A DNA stretch of 64,000 bases. It comes from Pseudarthrobacter oxydans (GTDB lineage: Bacteria > Actinomycetota > Actinomycetes > Actinomycetales > Micrococcaceae). Numbering within the stretch: the stretch's first letter is position 1; each line of letters starts with the position of its first letter. Made by a program: the position numbers and the translations under genes. This document shows, piece after piece, positions 38,290 to 46,555 of the stretch. The notes below the pieces were generated by a model, which worked only from the letters and a program-made list of their open reading frames with translations, had not been told where the DNA came from and ran no database searches. Location: positions 1 through 64,000 of the forward strand of contig NZ_JABTYH010000016.1 in NCBI RefSeq assembly GCF_013314975.1, written 5' to 3'.

Positions 38290-38409
38290 CATGCCAAGCA
38301 CGAAGTCCCTGATGGCCGTGTCGTGGGTGGCCCGGGCCCATTGCTGGGTGGAGTCCCGGGCGCGTGATACGGCAGAGGGGTGCCAGGTCAGTACACGCCA
38401 GAAATCCAC
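38290..38409 (-). pseudogene. Possible N-terminal remnant of a RES-domain toxin
   Basis: Sixteen bases after the antitoxin frame a new ATG (38409) starts MDFWRVLTWHPSAVSRA, which resembles the beginning of RES-domain toxins paired with Xre/ParS antitoxins. The following residues do not continue the family and no catalytic Arg-Glu-Ser pattern follows. Resemblance rests on a few residues and on position. Confidence 0.3.
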
Positions 38410-38424
38410 CTATGCGAACGCTCC

Positions 38425-38927
38425 CTACTCGTAGGCGCGGATCGCCTTCAGGACGGGAGCTGCCCCTTCGAACCGGTAGACATCGATGGGCCGGGCACCC
38501 AGGTGGGGATCCTGGCCTTCCAGCCACAGCCGGGCCTGGGCCCGGGTGAAGGCACTGTGCAGGTGGCCGACCAGGGCGTCCAGGTCTGCCAGCTGGGCAC
38601 GGTTTTCCTCGTCGGGTGAGTCCTTGCCGGACACCCACCTGCCCGGCCTGTCCTTGTTGACGCCGAGCAGGGCTGCCACCGCGTTGTTGCCGAGCGCGTC
38701 AATGAGTCGGCGCGTGACGGCGCGAGGGCCGTAGTCGGGCGAGTCCTTCAGACCGGCAAGGTTGACCGTGGCCGCCCCACCGGTGTCTTGGTGCGGGAAC
38801 GGCTGCGGCGGCCCACGGGCTTGAATCCCTTGGGAAGCAGCACGACACCGTTCCGGACGACGACGCGGGCTTCCTTCCCGTCCGCCTTCACGACGACCGT
38901 CTGCTCTCCGGCCTTGCGCTTCACCAT
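38425..38927 (-). pseudogene. Xre/MbcA/ParS-type antitoxin, frameshifted
   Basis: The C-terminal frame encodes an antitoxin toxin-binding domain (LIDALGNNAVAALLGVNKDR, WLEGQDPHLGARPIDVYRFE). Its likely N-terminus (MVKRKAGEQTVVVKADGKEA, ATG 38927) lies in another frame that stops at 38748. Joining them needs one frame change between about 38750 and 38800. The normal role is to bind and neutralise an NAD-degrading RES toxin. The pair looks dead. Confidence 0.55.
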
Positions 38928-39236
38928 TCCCCGACATCAACTGTTGGGCGAGGCGGCCGGTAGGGGCCCGTCGCTTGACTGCTGTCGCGTCGAAACTAGT
39001 GCATACCAATAAGTTTCGAGATGCCTGCCTTCAATGTGTCTTATAATTGATGATTGGTACGCCGGGCGAGTTCAGGTGGTGAGTGCAACACCCTGAATTC
39101 CAAAAAGGGGTAGACCAAGGCGTTGACAGCCGCCCGGAACAGGAGGAGATTGAGGGCAATCCGCCGCTGGGCGCCGGGGATCCATTTCACGGACGAGCCG
39201 GCATGCAGATGTGGCGGCTCCCTTCCCAGGGAGACC

Positions 39237-40127
39237 ATGTTGAACCGGGCCCTCGTCGGCACTGCCCCAGTCCCGCCCAGGCGCACTGTCCTAAGCGCGC
39301 TGATTGCCCTTCTATTGTCGTGTGCCTTGGGTCTCTCGGCCGCAGTACCCGCACGGGCCACCTCGTTTGAAGATAAGAGCGACAATTGGTCCGGCGTTAT
39401 CGGCAAACCAAAAAACCTTGGCAGTGCTCCCGTGGACTTAGTTCAAATGGAGTTCGTCGTCCCCATTCTGGACTGCAAGAGAACCCGTGACGGATGGGTT
39501 TCAATATGGGCCGGCATGGATTCAGCATCATCCAATGGGGGCACCAAGCCGAATGTCACACAGGCCGGGATTATGGGCCGCTGCGTAGGCGGAGCGCCCC
39601 ATTGGAATGGCTGGTACCAGGCGCACCCGGACTTTGAAAGCACCCAGATGCCGGGTATGCCGCCGCTGCGCTCTGGCCAGCACATCTGGCTGACACTCCT
39701 CTACTATCCCTACCCCAACGAGAACAGCTTCCGTGCAGAATTCAGCGTACGAGACTCAGGTGTAAGGAACGTCGGTTCTTCAAACACCTACTTCAAGATA
39801 TTCGAAACGCAAGCCGGAGCGACTCAAAGAGCACGAGCGGAATGCATAGTCGAGAGGCCGACTGTAGACAGGGTGTATCCCAAGCTTGCAAAATTCTCGA
39901 TGGCCGACAAAACCGATTTCACAGCCGGATGCTGGGGCGGCGGTACTGGAATATACAACCCGATCGACGGGCTGGACATCCATAGTTCAAATGCCTTGAT
40001 AGTGGACATGTGGTCCTACTGGTACAACAAGAAACTGGGGATCGACATCGAGCGGCGAAAGATGGTGAACACGTCAGTCGATCAAACCTCAGGAAAAATC
40101 ACGTGGAAATGGCTCAATGACAGTTAG
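39237..40127 (+). CDS. Secreted G1 (eqolisin)-like glutamic peptidase
   Basis: 296 residues. The signal peptide (about 1-41) ends near PARATS. The mature part has the G1 family order: DNWSGVIG, QMEFVVP, WAGMD, VTQAG (candidate catalytic Gln109) and ECIVERP (candidate catalytic Glu206), then VYPKLAKFSM. Such enzymes are acid-active endopeptidases made of a beta-sandwich. AGGGAGA precedes ATG 39237; the longer frame from 39123 is rejected. It sits isolated inside the island. Confidence 0.7.
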   Translation: MLNRALVGTAPVPPRRTVLSALIALLLSCALGLSAAVPARATSFEDKSDNWSGVIGKPKNLGSAPVDLVQMEFVVPILDCKRTRDGWVSIWAGMDSASSNGGTKPNVTQAGIMGRCVGGAPHWNGWYQAHPDFESTQMPGMPPLRSGQHIWLTLLYYPYPNENSFRAEFSVRDSGVRNVGSSNTYFKIFETQAGATQRARAECIVERPTVDRVYPKLAKFSMADKTDFTAGCWGGGTGIYNPIDGLDIHSSNALIVDMWSYWYNKKLGIDIERRKMVNTSVDQTSGKITWKWLNDS

Positions 40128-40143
40128 AAGCACTGACAATCTG

Positions 40144-40218
40144 TCGGGGTGACAGAATTCGAATCTGCAACCTCCCGCTCCCAAAGCGGGCGCTCTAGCC
40201 AAGCTGAGCTCTACCCCG
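40144..40218 (-). tRNA. tRNA-Pro(TGG), slightly degenerate
   Basis: Read on the minus strand it folds into a cloverleaf. The D-stem is GCTC/GAGC, the anticodon stem CCCGC/GCGGG with loop TTTGGGA (anticodon TGG), and the T-stem GCAGA/TCTGT. The seventh acceptor pair is an A-C mismatch and the T-stem has one G-U pair. It is inside the island, so it is either a mobile extra copy or a relocated attachment site. Confidence 0.7.
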
Positions 40219-40281
40219 GCGCGCACTTCTGATCGGTGATCGGGACGTGCCGCCCCCTTGTCTTGGCGTGCCGGCTACTGG

Positions 40282-40417
40282 CTAATGCCTTGCTTGCGCC
40301 TTGCGTTCTCGCCGCTCCCTGAGGTGTTCGCTGACGACCTGGTAGATAACGTTGGCGATCCGCGCCGGATTGAACAGGCGTGCCCTACGGACTTTCACCG
40401 GGTCGTCCCCGGCGGTG
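40282..40417 (-). pseudogene. C-terminal gene fragment cut by the IS3 element
   Basis: An open frame enters from the left IS end and runs to TAG 40282. It encodes about 44 residues including FNPARIANVIYQVVSEHL and an Arg/Lys-rich tail. No start codon exists on this side. Parent family not recognised. Confidence 0.4.
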
Positions 40418-40483
40418 GGGACTGCCCCCGGTTTTGTTGACTCCTTGATCTAGCGAGCTTGTGCTCGTGGAAGGATGTTGAGC

Positions 40484-40766
40484 ATGCCCACGGCTTATGG
40501 GGCGGAGTTCCGCCAGGATGTTATTGATGTGGCCCAGGAAGGGCGAGGCGCCGCTGGCGCAGATTGCGAAGGATTTCGGGCTTTCGGTCACGACGCTAAA
40601 GCGCTGGATTGCCATCGCTGAACGTAAGGAATCCGGGACCGGCCCGGCAGCGGCGGAGTCGGCCGAGATGCGGGAACTGAAGAAGCGCAACCGCCTGCTG
40701 GAGCAGGAGAACGAGATTCTGCGCCGGGCTGCTGCCTATCTGGCCAGGGACATCAACCCAAAATGA
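40484..40766 (+). pseudogene. IS3 orfA (HTH transposase subunit), frameshifted
   Basis: The N-terminus MPTAYGAEFRQDVIDVA (ATG 40484) is in one frame and the rest (RKGEAPLAQIAKDFGLSVTT, then a leucine-zipper-like helix) in the next. One extra C in the CCC run at 40533-40535 explains the shift. OrfA binds the inverted repeats. The stop overlaps orfB as ATGA, where IS3 elements normally use -1 frameshifting. Confidence 0.75.
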
Positions 40767-41629
40767 TTTACCCGCTGGTCACGGATCTTGCCGCCGATGG
40801 TGTTCCCGTGGCGGTGACCTGCAGGGTGTTGAAGTTCAGCAAGCAAGGCTATTACCGGTGGAGGGCCAGCCCGGTGACGGAACGCGATTGGATCGATGCG
40901 CACCTCGTCAACGCCGCCTTGAACATCCACGCCGACGACCCTGCGTTCGGGTACCGGTTCATCGCCGACGAACTCCCGGGGATGGGCATCGTGGCGGGTG
41001 AGAACAGGGTCCAGCGCTTATGCAGGGACCACGGCATCTGGTCGGTGTTCTCGAAGAAGCGTGGCCTGAACCGCAGACCCGGGCCGCCGGTCCACGACGA
41101 TCTGGTCGAGCGGGATTTCACCGCCGCGACGCCGAACGAGCTGTGGCTGACGGACATCACCGAGCACCCGACGGCCGAGGGCAAGCTCTACCTCTGCGCG
41201 GTAAAGGACGTCTATTCCGGCAGGATCGTGGGCTACTCGATGGACTCGCGGATGAAGTCCTCGCTTGCCGTGGCCGCACTGGAGAACGCGGTGCGGGCAC
41301 GTCGTCCCGCGGGGACAGTGGTGCACTCGGATCGGGGATCCCAGTTCCGGTCCCGCCGGTTCGTCGAATCGCTCCGGCACCACGGGCTCACCGGATCGAT
41401 GGGCAGGGTCGGTGCGTGCGCGGACAACGCCGCAATGGAATCGTTCTTCTCGCTGCTTCAAAAGAACGTCCTGGACCGTCAGCGGTGGCTCACCAGGCAG
41501 GAACTCCGGCTCGCCATCACGACCTGGATCGAAAGGACCTACCACCGCCGGCGACGGCAAAGACGGCTGGGCAAACTCACGCCCATCGAATATGAAACAA
41601 TCAACCGGACCGCGCTCACAGCGGCCTAA
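40763..41629 (+). CDS. IS3-family transposase OrfB (DDE integrase core)
   Basis: 288 residues. An N-terminal HTH_21-like region (DPAFGYRFIADEL) precedes the rve integrase core. Its acidic triad appears in LWLTDITEH, VVHSDRGSQF and AAMESFFSLLQKN. OrfB looks intact. Without orfA function it may not transpose by itself. Confidence 0.92.
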   Translation: MIYPLVTDLAADGVPVAVTCRVLKFSKQGYYRWRASPVTERDWIDAHLVNAALNIHADDPAFGYRFIADELPGMGIVAGENRVQRLCRDHGIWSVFSKKRGLNRRPGPPVHDDLVERDFTAATPNELWLTDITEHPTAEGKLYLCAVKDVYSGRIVGYSMDSRMKSSLAVAALENAVRARRPAGTVVHSDRGSQFRSRRFVESLRHHGLTGSMGRVGACADNAAMESFFSLLQKNVLDRQRWLTRQELRLAITTWIERTYHRRRRQRRLGKLTPIEYETINRTALTAA

Positions 41630-41661
41630 GACCCCGAGTCAACAAAAGCCGGGGCAGTCCC

Positions 41662-42065
41662 ATCTGTAGGGCGTTCATCTGGATTGCGATGAGCGGGATG
41701 GCCTTGTTGAAAAGGCTGATCACGTTCAGGAATCGGGACGTGATGTCCTCAGCGACGATGACGGCGACATGGTCGAACTGGGGGTAGCGGGAGCGCTCGA
41801 TGTCCCAGTATTCGATGGTCCGTATTATGTGAGCCTCGTCAGTGGCTCCCAGTTGCAGTTCGACCTCGTAGCGAGTGCCCGTCTCCGGGTCGGACAGAAG
41901 CAAGTCCAGGCGACCGGCGCGCGGCTGTCGGCGCTCGATGTCGCGAACGACTAGTTCTCCAAGCCCGAGCAGTGAGGGGTCTTCGGCAATCCGCTCCTGA
42001 AGCCATTTCTCGCTGTACTCCGAATGGCTCCTGAGGCTGAGCGTCCGCGCGCGCTGATAAGTCAT
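41662..42065 (-). pseudogene. PD-(D/E)XK nuclease-like gene truncated by IS3
   Basis: The N-terminal 134 residues remain (MTYQRARTLSLRSHSEYSEK onward). They contain a nuclease-like core with GRLDLLLSD and YEVELQLGATDEAHI (Asp and Glu-x-Gln pattern) and then TIEYWDIERSRYPQFDHV. The last 13 residues of the open frame are encoded by the IS end. It resembles the NucS-type/restriction-like DNA nuclease fold. Confidence 0.6.
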
Positions 42066-42186
42066 CTGGACAGTATTTCAGAACCGCCGGCTTGGCTTAG
42101 GTGCGTGCTCGCCGCGGAAATGACGACGGCGTCCCTCGACGCCGAATCAACGGCCGCGGATATGATCCCTTAACGCGAAGGAAGCA

Positions 42187-42399
42187 CTAGGCCCCCGCTA
42201 AACCACGCGACAATAGGTCAACTTCAACAGCCAGCATCCATTCGCCGTCTCCAAAACGGATTTCGAATAATTGCATTCCCTTCAGGTCAACGCCTCTAGG
42301 GCGCGCCTCAAAGTAGGGCCATCCATCTCGGGTTTGTGCCACGGCGTCACGCGTCTCGACAGCATAAAACCACCCCAGCGGTTGTTCCTGCTCGCCCAT
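42187..42399 (-). CDS. Small hypothetical protein
   Basis: 70 residues, acidic with aromatic residues (QPLGWFYAVETRD, GVDLKGMQLFEIRFGDGEW). No signal or domain seen. It lies between the truncated nuclease gene and the restriction locus. The stretch 42400-42642 upstream of it holds nothing recognisable. Confidence 0.4.
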   Translation of the reverse strand: MGEQEQPLGWFYAVETRDAVAQTRDGWPYFEARPRGVDLKGMQLFEIRFGDGEWMLAVEVDLLSRGLAGA

Positions 42400-42642
42400 G
42401 AACTGATTCCTTCGACTCTGTCTCTGGGAGGATCTTATCGTTCAACTTCTCCTGCTGGCTCACCTTTGAGCGGAGTCAGACGGCGAGATCTAGGCCATGA
42501 TCCGGTCGACTCCCGGGCTATCACCCGGGACCCAACGTCAGCGGCGAACGGGGACGCTGACGTCATTTCAGTAGCGGCCGCTGAGGCCACCCAACATATA
42601 GCTTAGGTTGTGCCGCTCCCGGGCCCAGCGGAACAGCTAAGG

Positions 42643-43614
42643 TCAGATGCCGACCTCGTCGTCATCTTCCCCAACTCCGCCGTCCACCTGCTCAGGGTCG
42701 ATCACCAGATCGGGTTTGTTCCTTAGCATCCTAATGTCGGCAAACATGTCCGTCAGGTCAAAAATCCGGTCCTCCATGCTGATCCATTGTCGGTACGCCT
42801 TTGCGTCCGGATGGCTGCCGGTGAGCGTTTCAACGGGGATGCTAGTGCCCGGCGGAAGTTGCGCGAATGGCGAGCGTAAGTCCAAGAGCATTCGCTTGTT
42901 TACGTGGTAAACCCGGTCAACCAGCGGGTCAGTGCTGAGGTGCCGCAGGATGTTTGGCTGGAACTCATTGACTACGAATGCAATCTGCAGGTCTGGGCGA
43001 CGCTTTCTGTAGAAATAAGACTCATGCAGGTACGTGCCGACCCGCTCCTTGCGGAGCGTCCACTTGGTGGATATTAGGAGTCTGAAGTCACGAGGCCCAA
43101 AGAGTACGAGATCCGGGCGCGAGTGGTATCCCTCCGGGGCCAGTTCGAAGCCCTGAAGAGTGCGCAAAGGCGGCGTGCGAGACGGGATGACACCGCAAAG
43201 CTTTTCTACCAACACCTGGAGCGCAGTTTCGAAGGCGGCACCGGTGACGTTCGGGTCTCGCTTCGTTTTTGGAGGTCCGAAGCCCTGATTCGCTCTCACT
43301 TCGGCACGAGCCTTGCCAATTTGGTCGACGACGGTAAGGGGGTCTCGGGTCTCTCCTGGTACAAGGTGGGTTGCCAGATAATCTGCCGCCCGCGCAGCGA
43401 GCATCCGGCCATTTTTTGTATTGAGCTTGTCAGACTCGATGATGTGAAAGTATTCCGTTCCGTCCACATTCTCAGACCACATAGTGATGGCATAGACGTA
43501 TGCCCAGGCGTTGTCCACTGTCAATTTGCCAAGCAGCGGGGGCAGCACGTTATCGACAAGGTCGGTAATCGTCGAGAAGTACCAGCCCGTAGGGAGTTTG
43601 AAGTTTTTCGCCAT
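42643..43614 (-). CDS. NgoMIV/Cfr10I-like restriction endonuclease
   Basis: 323 residues. The pattern fits the tetrameric type IIF group: GAAFETALQVLVEKL (Glu129) matches the AFE helix of NgoMIV, SRPDLVLFG gives Asp168, and LLISTKWTLRKER gives Ser182-x-Lys184, like the SxK-W of NgoMIV. Later NEFQPNIL and DRVYHVN also follow that family. The spacing between Asp and SxK (14 residues) is shorter than in NgoMIV (about 45). It starts 10 bases after the methyltransferase stop, so it is in the same operon. Predicted target GCCGGC or a related site. Confidence 0.6.
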   Translation of the reverse strand: MAKNFKLPTGWYFSTITDLVDNVLPPLLGKLTVDNAWAYVYAITMWSENVDGTEYFHIIESDKLNTKNGRMLAARAADYLATHLVPGETRDPLTVVDQIGKARAEVRANQGFGPPKTKRDPNVTGAAFETALQVLVEKLCGVIPSRTPPLRTLQGFELAPEGYHSRPDLVLFGPRDFRLLISTKWTLRKERVGTYLHESYFYRKRRPDLQIAFVVNEFQPNILRHLSTDPLVDRVYHVNKRMLLDLRSPFAQLPPGTSIPVETLTGSHPDAKAYRQWISMEDRIFDLTDMFADIRMLRNKPDLVIDPEQVDGGVGEDDDEVGI

Positions 43615-43624
43615 GACCTAGGCG

Positions 43625-44941
43625 CTAACTGATCTTCGAGCGAAGTCGCTCGGTGGCAAATGCAGCGTGGCGCGCGTGATCCACCTGCCCCCGAAAGGCC
43701 CGCCACTGACCCAGTCGGAATGTCATGGTCTTACCGCGACGTCGCTCTTCGATCTCGAAGTCCCGACGGATGAATGCAATCCTGCGCTCGATCTCGTCCT
43801 CGGTGAAAGTCCCTCCAAGGGTCTTGCGCAGTCCTGCAAGCGAGATGAACCCGTTCTGGTCGCGAAGCGCCCGGTACACCTCGTCGCGGTACTGACTGCC
43901 CGCGCCATGGTTTCCAAGTGGCTGACCTTCCTTCCGGAGAGCCGAGGCGATAGCGAGTCCGATAGCGCGCGCCACGGGCGGCGGAAATGCATTGCCGATC
44001 TGCCGGTAAGTAGCTGTCTTTCGCCCCTTGCCGTCACCGAAGTCCCATTCGTAACCGGGTCCAGACCAGCCCTGGATACGGGCGACCATCGCATTTGTCA
44101 GCTTCGGGACGAAGTTGATGGGCACATCCGGGCCGGGCGCGGCATCCGCAATACCCAGGCCGTCGACACCCAGCGAACGCCATTCCCGCTTCGCACGCGT
44201 CGGGCCCAGGTCGGGCCCCCCGTGCTTCTTGGAGCCACCGACGACGGTCGGGGCCACGCGGTGCGCGTTTCGAGCCCAAGCTTCGGCACCAGGCCATCCA
44301 TTGGCAGCCATCAGGTCATAGACGGCGGAACCGACGGTCTGAACGGCGGGCGTCGGTTCTGGCCACGAGAAGTACGGCGCGAACTCATCGCGCAAGGCCA
44401 CGAGAATGAATCGCGGGCGAAGCTGAGGGACACCGAAGTCTTTGGCCTCTAGCAGCCGCCAGTCCGCGCGGTAGCCGAGCTCAGTGAAGCGATCCAGCAC
44501 TGCCTGGCGGTAGCCCGCAAAACGCGGCATCGACAGGCCGCGCACGTTCTCGAGCAGCACGGCGTCAGGCCGCATGCGGCCGGCTGCCTCCACGGCCCAC
44601 GCAAAGAGGTCGCGCTCGTCGGAAGAGCCCAGCTGCTTGCCGGCGAGGGAGAACGGTGGGCAAGGAACGCCGCCTGCGAGCAGCGAAACGCCTCGGTGGT
44701 CTTCGGGCTTCCATACGGATTCGTCCGCGACGTCGCCGACGGCAATGACAGGCTGATCGTGGCCGTCTGCAGACGCAAGTCGGGATAGATTGCGCTCAAG
44801 TGTTGCGGCTGCGTCGCGGTCGAGCTCGACGGCCAAAGTATGCCGAAAGCCCGCGAGGTGCAGTCCGAGACTTTGGCCGCCAGCTCCGGCGCAGATCTCC
44901 ACTGCGGTTAAATCAGAATCACTCGTTTTCGCTTCGTTCAC
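43625..44941 (-). CDS. DNA (cytosine-5-)-methyltransferase
   Basis: 438 residues from GTG 44941. Motif I is EICAGAGGQSLGLHLAGF, motif IV GGVPCPPFSLAG with the catalytic Cys (near 93), motif VI LLENVRGL, motif VIII VPQLRPRFILVA, and motif X RQIGNAFPPPVARAIG. A C-terminal winged-helix-like extension of about 110 residues follows. It would protect host DNA from the two flanking endonucleases, probably at GCCGGC. A longer start (45034) exists with no better ribosome site. Confidence 0.9.
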   Translation of the reverse strand: MNEAKTSDSDLTAVEICAGAGGQSLGLHLAGFRHTLAVELDRDAAATLERNLSRLASADGHDQPVIAVGDVADESVWKPEDHRGVSLLAGGVPCPPFSLAGKQLGSSDERDLFAWAVEAAGRMRPDAVLLENVRGLSMPRFAGYRQAVLDRFTELGYRADWRLLEAKDFGVPQLRPRFILVALRDEFAPYFSWPEPTPAVQTVGSAVYDLMAANGWPGAEAWARNAHRVAPTVVGGSKKHGGPDLGPTRAKREWRSLGVDGLGIADAAPGPDVPINFVPKLTNAMVARIQGWSGPGYEWDFGDGKGRKTATYRQIGNAFPPPVARAIGLAIASALRKEGQPLGNHGAGSQYRDEVYRALRDQNGFISLAGLRKTLGGTFTEDEIERRIAFIRRDFEIEERRRGKTMTFRLGQWRAFRGQVDHARHAAFATERLRSKIS

Positions 44942-45058
44942 CCCTATATTCTGACAGGAGCCACCGACGTTTTTGGGACGCGCGGCTCGGCGGCTCTCGT
45001 CGGTACCGAGCGTGAGCCTGAACTTTCGCCGCAACCCCGCGTGCCCAGTCAGTTTTGC

Positions 45059-45985
45059 TCACCTGGGCAGTGCCGGGGCCGGAAGGTCGATTTGCTCGTC
45101 CTGGGCCGCGAGACGCCACCACTCGCCATCAATGCTGACACCATCGTCCGGGGCCGCTGGCGCGACACGTACGCTGACGAGTTCCCCGGGCTTGGGGACA
45201 ACTGCGCCGAGTGCAGCGGCTATGTTCCGCTGGACGGAGTAATCGCCTCCCAGAATCAGGTATCCCTCTGGGCGAAGGGCGCTGCGGGAACCGCCGTTGT
45301 AGCGCACTCGCTTCATGTAATCGTCTTGTTGAGCGACCGTGGCGATGATGTTACGAGACAGACGTCTATTCGTAGCCCGTCGGAAGAGCTCGTTCACTCG
45401 AACCTGCCCACTTCGCCCGGCCATAATCTCGGACACCGCCGATGGCGGGAGCTGGAGTAAGGCGTTCGGCTGCATCTGCGCGTCCTTGAACACCCAAGTG
45501 ATTTGAGAGCGGCCCAGCGCGTTCAGCCCCGTTTTCTTGTCACGGTTTTCGCTGGTTCGCCGGTTCTCCTGAGTTGCGCGCACCACCCCCGCGCTCCACA
45601 CCGACTTCCGGTCATCGGCCTGTGTGACCAGGACTATTTGCTCGAAGCTCTCGATCGGGAGCATCCATGCCCCGGTGTGGGAGTACTTGCAGTCAACTTC
45701 GGACCCCGCGATCGTGAAGTCCAAAACGCACCCATCTGCGATTTTGAACTCGCGCTGCAAGTTGATCTCGATGAGCGTTCCGAAATGCGTCTTTTCGGTC
45801 TTGAATAACTGCTCAACGCTGTAGCGGCCAGTGTGCTGACCGTCATAAAGCTGATCGAAGGTGGACCGAAACACCTTCGCCATCCTCGATCCGTCTGGGT
45901 CGAGGCGACGAAGCTCAGCCACGACCGCAACAACAGCAGGATCAGCGGGATCAGCAGCTCTAGGCGGCAGGTCGAACAGGCTCAT
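45059..45985 (-). CDS. NaeI-like type IIE restriction endonuclease
   Basis: 308 residues, close to NaeI (317). All catalytic residues of NaeI are found at a constant offset of +3 from memory: Glu73, Asp89, Asp98 and Lys100 (SEVDCKYS). LYDGQ at 46-50 matches the NaeI segment that resembles the DNA-ligase KYDGQR motif; residue 46 is Leu as in NaeI. The C-terminal CAP-like DNA-binding part (ARVNELFRRATNRRLS, TVAQQDDYMKRVR) is present. NaeI cuts GCCGGC and needs an effector site. ATG 45985 chosen; extension to 46216 looks non-coding. The methyltransferase follows. Confidence 0.9.
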   Translation of the reverse strand: MSLFDLPPRAADPADPAVVAVVAELRRLDPDGSRMAKVFRSTFDQLYDGQHTGRYSVEQLFKTEKTHFGTLIEINLQREFKIADGCVLDFTIAGSEVDCKYSHTGAWMLPIESFEQIVLVTQADDRKSVWSAGVVRATQENRRTSENRDKKTGLNALGRSQITWVFKDAQMQPNALLQLPPSAVSEIMAGRSGQVRVNELFRRATNRRLSRNIIATVAQQDDYMKRVRYNGGSRSALRPEGYLILGGDYSVQRNIAAALGAVVPKPGELVSVRVAPAAPDDGVSIDGEWWRLAAQDEQIDLPAPALPR

Positions 45986-46555
45986 TCGATCCACAGTACG
46001 CGGTGCAACCGCCAACAGTTTTGGTCCGCCGACCCACGGCTCCCTCAGCTGAAGAGTACGGAAACGGGACCTACGCCTCGCTCCACTCGTGCTAGTCGAA
46101 TCTGATGACGGGGCTCCGGCGTTTGCAATGACCCCGACGAAGCCGACCGGCTCGATGAATCGATTTCTTGAGATTCCTCGGTCCACAGTCCAGAAAGCAG
46201 CGCTCGTTGATGCCACCGGCAGGCCCGGGGCCCGTCGGACGCATTAGTAGTCGAACCGGACGTCGGCTGAAGCTTAATGCGACGAGCGGGGCGGGGCGGC
46301 CACGTTGATGCGAGTGATCTTCGCTCTGGTTCCTTTATGCCGTCCTTGCTGGTCTCCTTCGTGTCGCACTTATGCGTCTTCTGCTGGGCCTCCGCCAACG
46401 CAGGCAGTATTCTTCAGACATCTGTCACCTCCAGCAGGGGAAGTCATTTTGTCCTCTCGGACACCTGACACCTGTGAGCTGGCTGCATGTTTCTTGGGGT
46501 TGTTCGCAAATGCAGCGTGATGTGATTGGGCTGTCGAGTATGGGGGGGCTGGACC
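45986..46555. other. Divergent control region between restriction locus and helicase operon
   Basis: 570 bases without a convincing gene. Promoters for the minus-strand restriction operon and the plus-strand helicase operon must lie here. Between about 46310 and 46520 the sequence is less GC-rich and has short T-runs, but I see no clear operator. Confidence 0.4.

Larger units (their letters stand above)
40418..41661 (+). mobile_element. IS3-family insertion sequence
   Basis: 1244 bp bounded by 26-base inverted repeats matching at 24 positions (left from 40418, right ending 41661, both starting GGGACTGCCCC). It carries overlapping orfA and orfB. No target-site duplication is visible (GTG on the left, ATC on the right). 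This suggests rearrangement after insertion. Confidence 0.9.

Noticed and set aside
40141..40218. Second copy of the tRNA-Thr 3' end as island attachment repeat
   Set aside because: The sequence folds as tRNA-Pro(TGG) and does not match the 3' end of either tRNA-Thr.
41662..41664. Target-site duplication of the IS3 element
   Set aside because: The three bases beyond each inverted repeat differ (GTG and ATC).
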